NCBI GenBank assembly: GCA_018818405.1
Contig: JAHIRY010000017.1
Span: 71,563 to 111,843, forward strand
Direction of reading: 5' to 3'
DNA: 40,281 bases
Source of the DNA: Patescibacteria group bacterium
GTDB taxonomy: Bacteria > Patescibacteriota > Patescibacteriia > UBA11705 > JABHMO01
The notes under the pieces were generated by a model, which did not search any database, was not told the origin of the DNA, and worked only from the letters and a program-made list of their open reading frames with translations. Position numbers and translations under genes: made by a program. Positions within the stretch are counted from its first letter, which is position 1. Every line of letters starts with the position of its first letter. Shown here piece after piece: positions 10,696 through 18,851 of this stretch.

Positions 10696-12207
10696 TTATT
10701 TTCGCAAAAACAATGCCTCTCCTTTTTCAATCGTTTGGCCGGATTTCAATCCGCCGACAACTTTCGCTTTTTCATAATCAATATTTTCCTCGCCCAGCCG
10801 CCGCAATATTTCTTTTCCGGTTTCCGGCAAAATCGGCAAAACAAAATACGCCAAATGCCGAACAACTTCCAGCGAATTGTACAAAACTTGTTCCAATTCA
10901 TCTTGCTTATTTTCTTTTGCCAGTGTCCACGGCTTTTTTTCGGCAACATAACCGTCGCACCAAGCTATAACATTCCAAATCTCTTTCAAATTTTCAAAAA
11001 TTTTATAATCAGCATAATTCTTATCCAGAGTTTCCCGAATTTTTTTCAAATCAATCACGGCGTTAAATTCTTTTTCCGGAACTTTTCCCTCGCAATATTT
11101 TTCCACCATCGCCAAAACTCGGCTAACCAAATTTCCCAAGCCGTTCGCCAAATCAGCATTGAATTTCACTTTAAATTCCTCGGCTCTGACATCGCCATCC
11201 TGTCCGAACGCGAATTGAGAAATTATCAAATATCGCGCCGCGTCAACTCCGAATTCATTTACCAAATCATTTGAATCAATCACATTGCCGATCGTTTTGC
11301 TCATCTTCTTTCCGTCAATCGTGAAATATCCGTGCACAAAAAAATCCTTTGGCAATTCGATTCCCGCGGCAATGAGGATTGCCGGCCAGATAATGCAATG
11401 AAATTTTAAAATATCTTTTCCCAGCAATTGAATATTCGCCGGCCAAAATTTCTTGAAATTTTCTCCATCCGGAAAACCAAGCGCTGAAATATAATTTATC
11501 AGAGCGTCGACCCATACATAAATCGTTTGCGTGTCATCAAACGGCAATGTTATTCCCCACTTCACCTGCTCTCGGCTGATCGCGATATTTTCCAATCCTT
11601 GATCAATAAATCCCAGCACTTCCCTCTTTCTCTCGTCAGGCAAAACGCGAATTTCATCATTTTCAATTTTCTCACGAATCATTTCCGCAAAATCGGACAA
11701 ACGAAAATACCAATTTTCTTCCTTAAAATATTCAGGCTCAATATTGTGATCAGGACATTTCCCATCAATCAAATCTTCCGGTTTTTTGTAAGACTCGCAA
11801 CCCACGCAATACAATCCTTCATAAATATCCTTGTAAACAAAATCATTTCCTTTCGGCGTTTTCGAGTCTTTCAACTTCAGTAAAATTTCATTCACAACTT
11901 TTTCATGGCGCGATTCCGTGGTTCTGATAAAATCATTATTCGAAATATTCAAATTTTCCCAAGCGGTTCTGAATTGCGCCGACACTTCATCAACGAATTC
12001 CTGCGGAGTTTTCCCCGCTTTTCCCGCCGCTTGCCCGACTTTTGCTCCATGTTCATCGGTTCCGGTCAGAAAAAAAACATTTTCATTTCCCAATTTCAAA
12101 CGATAATAACGCGCCAAAACATCGGCGACGATTGTGGTGTACGCGTGTCCGATATGCGGCACGCTGTTCACATAATAAATCGGAGTTGTGATGTAAAATT
12201 TATTCAT
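10696..12207 (-). CDS. metG: Methionyl-tRNA synthetase
   Basis: 503 aa; YYVNSVPHIGHAYT (HIGH), DGKKMSKTIGN (KMSKS). Confidence 0.97.
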   Translation of the reverse strand: MNKFYITTPIYYVNSVPHIGHAYTTIVADVLARYYRLKLGNENVFFLTGTDEHGAKVGQAAGKAGKTPQEFVDEVSAQFRTAWENLNISNNDFIRTTESRHEKVVNEILLKLKDSKTPKGNDFVYKDIYEGLYCVGCESYKKPEDLIDGKCPDHNIEPEYFKEENWYFRLSDFAEMIREKIENDEIRVLPDERKREVLGFIDQGLENIAISREQVKWGITLPFDDTQTIYVWVDALINYISALGFPDGENFKKFWPANIQLLGKDILKFHCIIWPAILIAAGIELPKDFFVHGYFTIDGKKMSKTIGNVIDSNDLVNEFGVDAARYLIISQFAFGQDGDVRAEEFKVKFNADLANGLGNLVSRVLAMVEKYCEGKVPEKEFNAVIDLKKIRETLDKNYADYKIFENLKEIWNVIAWCDGYVAEKKPWTLAKENKQDELEQVLYNSLEVVRHLAYFVLPILPETGKEILRRLGEENIDYEKAKVVGGLKSGQTIEKGEALFLRK

Positions 12208-12625
12208 AATTATTTTTTAATGATTCAAATCCTTTTTTAATCATTTCTTTCGCTTTCGGCCAAACGAATGAATAATCATCCAAATCTTCAACGGAAATCC
12301 ATTTATATTGCAAATGTTCAGCGCTTAATTTTATCTCATCATTATCATTGCGGATAAAATTTAAAATCGCGCAGATCGGCGCATGCTTGTTTGCCGTGTA
12401 CCAAATATCATAACCGATGACATTAAACCTTTCAAATTTTTCAAAACCGATCTCTTCTCGCAATTCTCGAGCAAATGCGGCTTCTCCAAGTTCATTTCTG
12501 TCCACTCTGCCTCCGGGCAAAAGCCAGAATCCCGGCTTAGCCGCGTCTTCCAAAATCAAACATTTGTTGTTTCTGATCAGTAATGCAACCTGAGAAATTT
12601 GAAATCTTTCGAAATTATCATTCAT
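12200..12625 (-). CDS. NUDIX hydrolase
   Basis: 141 aa; GGRVDRNELGEAAFARELREEIGF Nudix box. Confidence 0.92.
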   Translation of the reverse strand: MNDNFERFQISQVALLIRNNKCLILEDAAKPGFWLLPGGRVDRNELGEAAFARELREEIGFEKFERFNVIGYDIWYTANKHAPICAILNFIRNDNDEIKLSAEHLQYKWISVEDLDDYSFVWPKAKEMIKKGFESLKNNYE

Positions 12626-12639
12626 ATTTTAATTCAAAA

Positions 12640-13311
12640 TTATTTTTTCTCCACAATAACCACAAATTCTCCTTTTGGTTTTACCTGTTTCAAAATTTCC
12701 TCCACGCTCCCGCGATAAACGGTTTCAAACTTTTTTGTCATTTCTCTCGCGACAACAACTTTTCTCTCAGGCTCCAAATAATTTTTCATTTCTTCCAATG
12801 TTCTCAATATTCTGTGAGGCGATTCGTAAAACGCGACCGTGTATTGCGAATTTTTTATTGCTTCAAAAATTTTACCTTTGCCTTTGTGAGGCATGAAACC
12901 GAGAAATACAAATTTGTCAGTGGGAAATCCGGCGATGCTCAACGCGGAGATGACAGCTGAAGCGCCGGGAATCGGAAAAACATTTTTGCCCAGTTCAATC
13001 GCCTTTGCCACGAGCTTGTTTCCCGGATCGGAAATTCCCGGAGTTCCTGCATCTGAAATGTAAGCGATATTTTTGTATTCATTCAACATTCGCAAAATTT
13101 TTTCATCTGATGAATGCTGATGCAGGCTGATCATTTTTTTTTCAATTTGATAATGATCAAGCAATTTTTTCGACTGCCGGGTATCCTCGCACAGGACAAC
13201 ATCAACGCTTTTCAAAACATTAATCGCCCTAAAAGTAATGTCTTCCAGATTTCCGATCGGCGTGGCTACCAAATATAAATTTTCATTATTCATAAATTTA
13301 TCAATTATCAA
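12640..13311 (-). CDS. rsmI: 16S rRNA (cytidine-2'-O)-methyltransferase RsmI
   Basis: 223 aa; YLVATPIGNLEDITFRA, CEDTRQSKKLL, ISDAGTPGISDPG. Confidence 0.96.
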   Translation of the reverse strand: MIIDKFMNNENLYLVATPIGNLEDITFRAINVLKSVDVVLCEDTRQSKKLLDHYQIEKKMISLHQHSSDEKILRMLNEYKNIAYISDAGTPGISDPGNKLVAKAIELGKNVFPIPGASAVISALSIAGFPTDKFVFLGFMPHKGKGKIFEAIKNSQYTVAFYESPHRILRTLEEMKNYLEPERKVVVAREMTKKFETVYRGSVEEILKQVKPKGEFVVIVEKK

Positions 13312-13350
13312 CTAAAAGTATATCAACAAATCATGATCATTGCCAATGGC

Positions 13351-13379
13351 TTGACAAACGAATTAGTATAGATTATATT
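13351..13379 (+). promoter_or_regulatory. Promoter of mini-unit 1 (TTGACA-N17-TATATT)
   Basis: Exact -35/-10 spacing in an intergenic region. Confidence 0.7.
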
Positions 13380-13385
13380 TTACTT

Positions 13386-13474
13386 ACATCCGTTGGGGGT
13401 CGCATCTCCCCCCGGCAGACTCTCTTCTCTTAGCCCTAGAACGACCACGGTCGGATCTAGGGCACTTTTTTTTG
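13386..13474 (+). ncRNA. Candidate small RNA 1 (~88 nt), unnamed
   Basis: Promoter at 13351; GGGGG-tcgcatct-CCCCC hairpin; terminator hairpin 13433-13463 plus T-tract; no ORF. Confidence 0.55.
13433..13473 (+). terminator. Intrinsic terminator of unit 1
   Basis: GCCCTAGA-acgaccacggtcgga-TCTAGGGC then acTTTTTTTT. Confidence 0.85.
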
Positions 13475-13543
13475 AGGGAAAGGCGCTGTTTGCAATTCAT
13501 TGACTTGTAATTACAAAATAAATCAACACAAACTCACTACTGA

Positions 13544-13572
13544 TTGACAACCTTGTTAATTTACTATATATT
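13544..13572 (+). promoter_or_regulatory. Promoter of mini-unit 2 (TTGACA-N17-TATATT)
   Basis: ttgaca-accttgttaatttacta-tatatt. Confidence 0.7.
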
Positions 13573-13578
13573 TGAATC

Positions 13579-13640
13579 ACGCTTCTCCAGCGGGGTCATC
13601 GCCTCAGAACGACAACTGTCGTATCTGAGGCACTTTTTTT
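13579..13640 (+). ncRNA. Candidate small RNA 2 (~62 nt), terminator homologous to unit 1
   Basis: Promoter at 13544; terminator hairpin GCCTCAGA...TCTGAGGC, then T7; no ORF. Confidence 0.55.
13601..13640 (+). terminator. Intrinsic terminator of unit 2
   Basis: GCCTCAGA-acgacaactgtcgta-TCTGAGGC then acTTTTTTT. Confidence 0.85.
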
Positions 13641-13672
13641 AAAACTATATTTCCTTTGATGAGATCTTGTTA

Positions 13673-13701
13673 TTGACAAATTAAAGAATAAATGATATCA
13701 T
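13673..13701 (+). promoter_or_regulatory. Promoter of mini-unit 3 (TTGACA-N17-TATCAT)
   Basis: ttgaca-aattaaagaataaatga-tatcat. Confidence 0.6.
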
Positions 13702-13751
13702 ATAGTTGAGCCTGCAATTCTCGCGGTAACTGCAGAAAAGGAGGAAAGGTC

Positions 13752-13838
13752 ATGAGACTCATAGCTCCCGGCTCATCAACATCGCGCTGTCCAAAAGGAT
13801 GGCGCGTTTTTTTTATTTTTTTCCAATTTAAAATCTGA
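13752..13838 (+). CDS. Possible 28-aa sORF/leader peptide that runs through a terminator
   Basis: AAAGGAGG SD 6-8 nt before ATG; MRLIAPGSSTSRCPKGWRVFFIFFQFKI; overlaps terminator 13783-13806. Confidence 0.3.
   Translation: MRLIAPGSSTSRCPKGWRVFFIFFQFKI
13783..13814 (+). terminator. Intrinsic terminator of unit 3
   Basis: CGCGCTGTCC-AAAA-GGATGGCGCG followed by T8. Confidence 0.85.
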
Positions 13839-13936
13839 ATATTTTATTAAATTTTGCATCAATTCTTTTGATAGAATGTATTAGCTAAATTTAGACAATT
13901 ATTTCTTAAATTCAACGACACCCCTTGTTATGCTAG

Positions 13937-13965
13937 TTGACAATATTTTAATAATATGCTATAAT
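13937..13965 (+). promoter_or_regulatory. Consensus sigma70 promoter TTGACA-N17-TATAAT with TG extended -10
   Basis: ttgaca-atattttaataatatgc-tataat. Confidence 0.85.
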
Positions 13966-13971
13966 AATCTT

Positions 13972-14588
13972 TCACAAGCATTCACGCCGTCAGCATAAGC
14001 CGGCGGCGAAAGGAGAATGTGATGGCAGAGGAGGGTCAGAGGAAGCGGACAGGCTGACAGTCGCCTGTAGCGTGGATGAAATGAAGACTGTCCGGCGTAT
14101 CATGCGCGAGGATTGAGCTGACCGGGGGTGGGAAAGGGAAACCGAGTACCATGATCTAGTCAGTCAGCGGAGAGATCCGTGAATCGATCCTCCCCTGCGA
14201 GTGGGAACATTCGCAGGACGCCGAAGGCCAACGGCCAAAAAAAGCATGAAAGAACCTGAAGCGCGGACCAGTTGACCGCGCCGGCATTCGCAGGCAGTAC
14301 ACTTGCGAATTGTCGTGCAATCCAGGAAATGCTTGAGCGCTGGCTCTCAACAGGAGTCGCCGTACCTGGATTTCAGTACATTTCAAAAAACCCCAAAAAA
14401 AAAGGAGGGCGAGCATGCGCTTCGCGCCATGCTACAACTTCTACTAAGGTGGGAAACCGGGCGCGGACCGTATTCGGTCTGGGCTAAGGCGACGGACAAG
14501 GGTTCTGACAGGACTGATGCCCGCGCTCGGTTCCATCACCGCCCAACGAGACGCCGATCTGCAGTAGCAGGCTGGCGTCTTTTCTTTT
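13972..14588 (+). ncRNA. Candidate large structured RNA (~620 nt), unknown family
   Basis: Consensus promoter, intrinsic terminator, local GC rise, many perfect hairpins, no long plausible ORF; contains two SD-preceded tiny ORFs (14022-14057, 14415-14447). Confidence 0.6.
14549..14588 (+). terminator. Intrinsic terminator of the large RNA
   Basis: AGACGCC-gat-CTGC-agta-GCAG-gct-GGCGTCT then tttcttttt. Confidence 0.85.
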
Positions 14589-14633
14589 TAAAAAACTTTT
14601 TTATTGCTATAATATGCTTGAATTCGCAACACT

Positions 14634-15491
14634 ATGACTTCAACTCGCAATAAAACGATTTTTGTAGAAAAAAATGATGCAAAGCACTTCCCTATTTTTC
14701 GTTTGCCAGCGATTACAGAAAAACAAAACAATGATTTCTTCAATAAAATTTATTTCGGCGACAGTATCGTTGAAATTAAAAAACTTCCAACTGATTCCGT
14801 TGATTTGATTGTGACTGATCCTCCGTACACGATTCGAAGAAATTTCGGTAGCGGAACAATTTCAACAAACGAAAAAAAATTTGCCGACTGGTGCGAACGC
14901 TGGATTTCGGATTGCGCGAGAATTTTAAAACAAAACGGTTCCATCTACATTTGCATCAATTGGGAAGCTTCTTCAATAATTGAATCAATTCTAAAAAAAC
15001 ATTTCATTATTCAAAATAGAATCACCTGGAAGCGCGACAAAGGACGCGGCGCGAAAAAAAATTGGAAAAACAACTTGGAAGACATCTGGTTCGCGACAAA
15101 GTCGGATGATTACACTTTCAATTTAAATTCAGTGAAAATAAAAAAAACGGTTATTGCTCCGTATGTTGACAAATCGGGAAAACCGAAAGATTGGATTGAA
15201 AAAAACGGCGAAAAATTCCGCTACACCCACCCGTCAAACATTTGGACCGATCTGGTGGTTCCATTCTGGTCAATGCCGGAAAACACGGAACATCCGACGC
15301 AAAAACCGGAAAAACTGATTGAAAGAATAATTCTGGCAAGTTCCAATGAAAACGATTTGGTATTTGATCCGTTCATGGGATCGGGAACAACAGCGGTTGT
15401 CGCGAAAAAACTAAAACGAAATTATCTCGGATTTGAAATCGAAAAAAAATTCTATATTCTGGCGCAAAAACGATTATCATTAACAAAATAA
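14634..15491 (+). CDS. Beta-class DNA (adenine-N6 / cytosine-N4) methyltransferase, solitary
   Basis: 285 aa; VTDPPYTI (motif IV) precedes FDPFMGSGTTAVVAKKLKRNYLGFEIE (motif I); no restriction gene alongside. Confidence 0.88.
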   Translation: MTSTRNKTIFVEKNDAKHFPIFRLPAITEKQNNDFFNKIYFGDSIVEIKKLPTDSVDLIVTDPPYTIRRNFGSGTISTNEKKFADWCERWISDCARILKQNGSIYICINWEASSIIESILKKHFIIQNRITWKRDKGRGAKKNWKNNLEDIWFATKSDDYTFNLNSVKIKKTVIAPYVDKSGKPKDWIEKNGEKFRYTHPSNIWTDLVVPFWSMPENTEHPTQKPEKLIERIILASSNENDLVFDPFMGSGTTAVVAKKLKRNYLGFEIEKKFYILAQKRLSLTK

Positions 15492-15493
15492 TT

Positions 15494-16081
15494 ATGAAAC
15501 TCCTAATCGCAACGCACAATCAAGGAAAAATAAAAGAATTTTCAGAACTTTTGAAACCGTATAATACTGAATGCGTAAATTTGTCGGACTTGAATATTCA
15601 CGAAAATGTCGAAGAAACGGGAAATACATTTGCGCAAAACGCGTTGATCAAGGCAAAAACTTATTGCAACCTCGCGAACATGCCAACGCTCGCCGATGAC
15701 GGCGGAATAATGATCGACGCGCTGAACGGCGAACCGGGAGTGAAGAGCCGGCGCTGGAAAGGATATGAAATGAGCGATGAAGAAATGGTTGATTACACTT
15801 TGGAACGCTTAAACGGAATTCCGACTGAAAAACGCACAGCGCACTTGGTTGTAAATCTGGCGTTAATATTTCCCGACGGTCGTGAATATTCCAGCGAAGC
15901 GGCGATTGACGGCGTAATCGCCGACAAACAGCTTATTCCGATAATCAAAGGCTATCCGTTCCGTTCGATTTTCATTGTTTCGGGGATAAACAAAGTTTAC
16001 GGAGAATTAACCGAAGAAGAACATCGTCAATACGCGCAACGAGTCAAAGCGCTAAAAAACTTACTTACCCATTTACAATAA
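15494..16081 (+). CDS. rdgB: Non-canonical purine NTP pyrophosphatase (RdgB/HAM1 family)
   Basis: 195 aa; LLIATHNQGKIKEFSELL, LADDGGIMIDALNGEPGVKSRRW. Confidence 0.92.
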   Translation: MKLLIATHNQGKIKEFSELLKPYNTECVNLSDLNIHENVEETGNTFAQNALIKAKTYCNLANMPTLADDGGIMIDALNGEPGVKSRRWKGYEMSDEEMVDYTLERLNGIPTEKRTAHLVVNLALIFPDGREYSSEAAIDGVIADKQLIPIIKGYPFRSIFIVSGINKVYGELTEEEHRQYAQRVKALKNLLTHLQ

Positions 16082-16086
16082 AAATC

Positions 16087-16110
16087 CGCGCCTTTACGGC
16101 GCGTTTTTTA
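16087..16110. terminator. Intrinsic terminator
   Basis: CGCGCC-tttac-GGCGCG plus T-tract. Confidence 0.75.
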
Positions 16111-16540
16111 TTTTATTCACTTTGTCGTAAACTTCTTTTCCGGTTTCATAAATTTCTTTTGCTTTGTCAATATCGCTCTGAACTTCATTCACGGATTTTT
16201 CCGCTTCATCGTACAAAGTCTGACCCTGCTCCAAACTTTTTTCCAATTCCGCTTTTGCCGGCGGCAAATTTTGTTCAAGCAAATTCTTCTTTTCCAGAAA
16301 ATCATTGTAAACATCATCCTTGATATTTATCACAAAATAATAAATGACCGCAACGGAAAAAATAAATATAAAAAAAACAAACAGACAGCAATAAGTCTGA
16401 GCTTTTGATTTTTGCTTTTCTTTCCTTTCAGATCTCTCGTCAGCTGATGATTCGACTTTCGCGCGCTTTTCCAGCAAATACCGCTCATTCTCAGCCGCGT
16501 ATTCAAACTCATGCTCGCTCTGTCGATTTGTATGTTCCAT
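16094..16540 (-). CDS. Hypothetical single-TM protein with C-terminal coiled coil
   Basis: 148 aa; TM CCLFVFFIFIFSVAVIYYFVI; heptad-like charged C-terminus; start overlaps the rdgB terminator region. Confidence 0.55.
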   Translation of the reverse strand: MEHTNRQSEHEFEYAAENERYLLEKRAKVESSADERSERKEKQKSKAQTYCCLFVFFIFIFSVAVIYYFVINIKDDVYNDFLEKKNLLEQNLPPAKAELEKSLEQGQTLYDEAEKSVNEVQSDIDKAKEIYETGKEVYDKVNKIKNAP

Positions 16541-16587
16541 ATTTTTGCAAATTTAGCTTCTTTTGTAATATTCAAACAAAACGAGCC

Positions 16588-16616
16588 ATTGACAAAAAGC
16601 AAATTTTCATCTATAT
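16588..16616 (+). promoter_or_regulatory. Promoter TTGACA-N17-TATATT
   Basis: ttgaca-aaaagcaaattttcatc-tatatt upstream of an SD-preceded ORF. Confidence 0.7.
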
Positions 16617-16658
16617 TATACCAAACATCAGTTCATTGAATTCACACGGAGGAAGAAA

Positions 16659-17213
16659 ATGGGCAAAAGCGAAAAGCGAAGATATCCCGCGATTTCCGCG
16701 TGCATGCGAGTGCTTAAAAAACATGTCAGCCTTTTCAACATGGAGGCGACAAATTCACCTGCCAAACAACTCAGCTTCGAATGCGTTGCTTCGGCTCTTA
16801 CACTTTTCGCAATGATCCGAGTTGATTCCGCAAATCGAGATGCAGTTAATGATTTCATTGACAACACTTACACTCGAGTACGGCGGTGGGACACTGAAGG
16901 AGTATTGTTGAAAATAATTATGCAAACGAGAGAACCGGAGTTTCTCGGCGAGACGCCGTTCAACGCGTGCATGGATCTGATTAGCGAGTTGACAAACCAT
17001 ATTTCAAGTCATGACGGCAAGAATATTGATGCAAAACTTGCATTCTTATTCCCATTGCAATATTGGCTGACGCTGGCTGAACTTTCCGAAGAAGAAAAAA
17101 GAAAAGGCGCGTTCGCCGTTCGAGTGGCGATCGATACGGCTGAAGCCAAGAATTCCAGCTGGAAAGAATTTTATAACGATCGACAAGAAATCGTCAACAA
17201 CATTATGGGTTGA
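16659..17213 (+). CDS. Hypothetical protein (184 aa)
   Basis: Own promoter, GGAGG SD and terminator; no family recognised. Confidence 0.75.
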   Translation: MGKSEKRRYPAISACMRVLKKHVSLFNMEATNSPAKQLSFECVASALTLFAMIRVDSANRDAVNDFIDNTYTRVRRWDTEGVLLKIIMQTREPEFLGETPFNACMDLISELTNHISSHDGKNIDAKLAFLFPLQYWLTLAELSEEEKRKGAFAVRVAIDTAEAKNSSWKEFYNDRQEIVNNIMG

Positions 17214-17218
17214 CGAAA

Positions 17219-17255
17219 AGGACTCCCAGTCAAGAATGCGGAGTCCTATTTTTTT
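17219..17255. terminator. Intrinsic terminator
   Basis: AGGACTCC...GGAGTCCT then atttttttt. Confidence 0.75.
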
Positions 17256-17832
17256 AGCTGATATTTCTAATGCTGATATCATACAAAATTTCTTCCGCTT
17301 TTCTCAAATTATTTTTCGACTGATCAAACTTTGTGCGCAAATATCCGATGAAATTGTATTGCATCAATTCATGAATGATATTGTGAACCGCCTCATTGGC
17401 TTTTTTCACTTTTTCAATTTCTTTTTTCGTCGTCCAAATAACCATCATTCTGATAATTTCTCCGGTCGTATCCGACAATCCTCCGATATATTCATCAGCT
17501 TCAATATTAAAATCTTTTATCTCATCCAAATCTCTTTCCAAATAAAAATCCAAAAACAATTTCGCTTCGACAAATTCTTCAACCGCGGCTTTCCAAGAGC
17601 CTTCCATTCTCAAACGAAAATTATCGCCATATCGTTCATCCAAACTTTTCAAAACCTTTCGAGCGGATTCCAATTTTTCTTGCGCTTCATTTTCATTTTC
17701 CCTCTGAATCGAAAATATCGCCTGCTTCGACGCCTGAAGCGCGTCGGAACTTTCTTTGATTATCAAAAATCGAGACGCATCAAAATCTTTTTGTTTTTCA
17801 AAAACCGTTTTCCAGAATTCATTGTTCAACAT
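17254..17832 (-). CDS. Translin-family protein
   Basis: 192 aa all-helical; ALQASKQAIFSIQR, QEFVEAKLFL-like segment, EYIGGLSDTTGEIIR match the translin pattern. Confidence 0.7.
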   Translation of the reverse strand: MLNNEFWKTVFEKQKDFDASRFLIIKESSDALQASKQAIFSIQRENENEAQEKLESARKVLKSLDERYGDNFRLRMEGSWKAAVEEFVEAKLFLDFYLERDLDEIKDFNIEADEYIGGLSDTTGEIIRMMVIWTTKKEIEKVKKANEAVHNIIHELMQYNFIGYLRTKFDQSKNNLRKAEEILYDISIRNIS

Positions 17833-17852
17833 AGTTATTTATGATTATTTAA

Positions 17853-18851
17853 TTAGTAATACTTGCGAGCATTCCGCAAATGTTCGTCATAAGTTCGGCT
17901 GAAAATTATTTCATTTTCCGGAGTTGTCAAAAAATACAAATAATCGGTGTCAGCCGGATAAATCACCGCTCGTATCGCTTCAATGCTCGGATTGCAAATC
18001 GGTCCGGGCGGCAAACCGTAATATTTGTAAGTATTGTACGGATTATCTATTTTCGTGTCATCCAGACTCGGACGCGTTGTTCCTTTTTTTGTAATGTAAT
18101 TCACGGTCGCGTCCGATTGCAACGGAATTCCTTTGTCAATTCTGTCCCAAAAAACTTGCGCCACCACCCGCCTGTTTTCATAACCAAACATTTCCTTTTC
18201 CACAATGCTGGCCAAGGTCACCACTTTGAAAATCGATTTTTTTTGCTTTTTAATTTCCGCTCGCATTTCATCAGTCAATTTATTGTCAAAATTGAACAGC
18301 ATTTTCTCGACAATCGCATCGAGCGAAGTCTGCTTGAAAACGCGATAAGTGTCAGGATACAAATATCCTTCCAAACTCGCATCCTTTGCCCGATCGAACA
18401 AAAAATCCCAATCTTCCGAAGAATAATCCTTACCGTATTTCACCAATTCATTTCTTTCAATCAGATTTCCCTCGGCTAAATATTCATCAATATCATCCAC
18501 CGACCAGCCTTCAATAATTTTTATTTCCGTTTCTTTCGTCCGCTGTCCTGTCATGAATTTTTCCAATAATTGTTTCACGCTCAAATCGGTTCGAAGATCA
18601 TACTCGCCATCCACAAATCTTGTTTCATATCCCATTTTCCAAACATACAATTTGAACCAAAAAGGCTGTTCCAAAAAACCTTCGTCAACCAAATTCCGAG
18701 TAATTGTTTCAACGCCCTGTCCCTTTTCGATTATAAAAGTCTTGTCGCCGTATTGATTTGAATTTACCGCATTTATTTCATGAAAATATAAAAACAATCC
18801 GGCAATTCCCGCCAAAATGATTAAAGAAAATAAAATTTTTATTTTTCGCAT
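17853..18851 (-). CDS. mltG: Endolytic murein transglycosylase MltG (YceG-like)
   Basis: 332 aa; EGYLYPDTYRV, TLASIVEKEM, LQSDATVNY, NPYNTYKYYGLPPGPICNPS. Confidence 0.95.
   Translation of the reverse strand: MRKIKILFSLIILAGIAGLFLYFHEINAVNSNQYGDKTFIIEKGQGVETITRNLVDEGFLEQPFWFKLYVWKMGYETRFVDGEYDLRTDLSVKQLLEKFMTGQRTKETEIKIIEGWSVDDIDEYLAEGNLIERNELVKYGKDYSSEDWDFLFDRAKDASLEGYLYPDTYRVFKQTSLDAIVEKMLFNFDNKLTDEMRAEIKKQKKSIFKVVTLASIVEKEMFGYENRRVVAQVFWDRIDKGIPLQSDATVNYITKKGTTRPSLDDTKIDNPYNTYKYYGLPPGPICNPSIEAIRAVIYPADTDYLYFLTTPENEIIFSRTYDEHLRNARKYY

Noticed and set aside
13972-14588. Identification of the large RNA as RNase P RNA, tmRNA or SRP RNA
   Set aside because: Expected signatures (GAGGAAAGTCC core, tmRNA TTCGA...CCACCA 3' end, SRP GGAA tetraloop region) were not found; a weak likeness GCTGACAGTCGCC / GATGAAATGAAGACTGTCC was judged insufficient.
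14156-14653. ORFs of 71-116 aa inside the large RNA region (both strands)
   Set aside because: Low-complexity, mutually overlapping, no SD at the annotated starts; the promoter/terminator/hairpin pattern fits RNA better.
17236-18479. Plus ORFs of 202 and 199 aa antisense to the translin-like gene and mltG
   Set aside because: Antisense translations rich in F/I/N/R; the minus-strand genes have clear family motifs.
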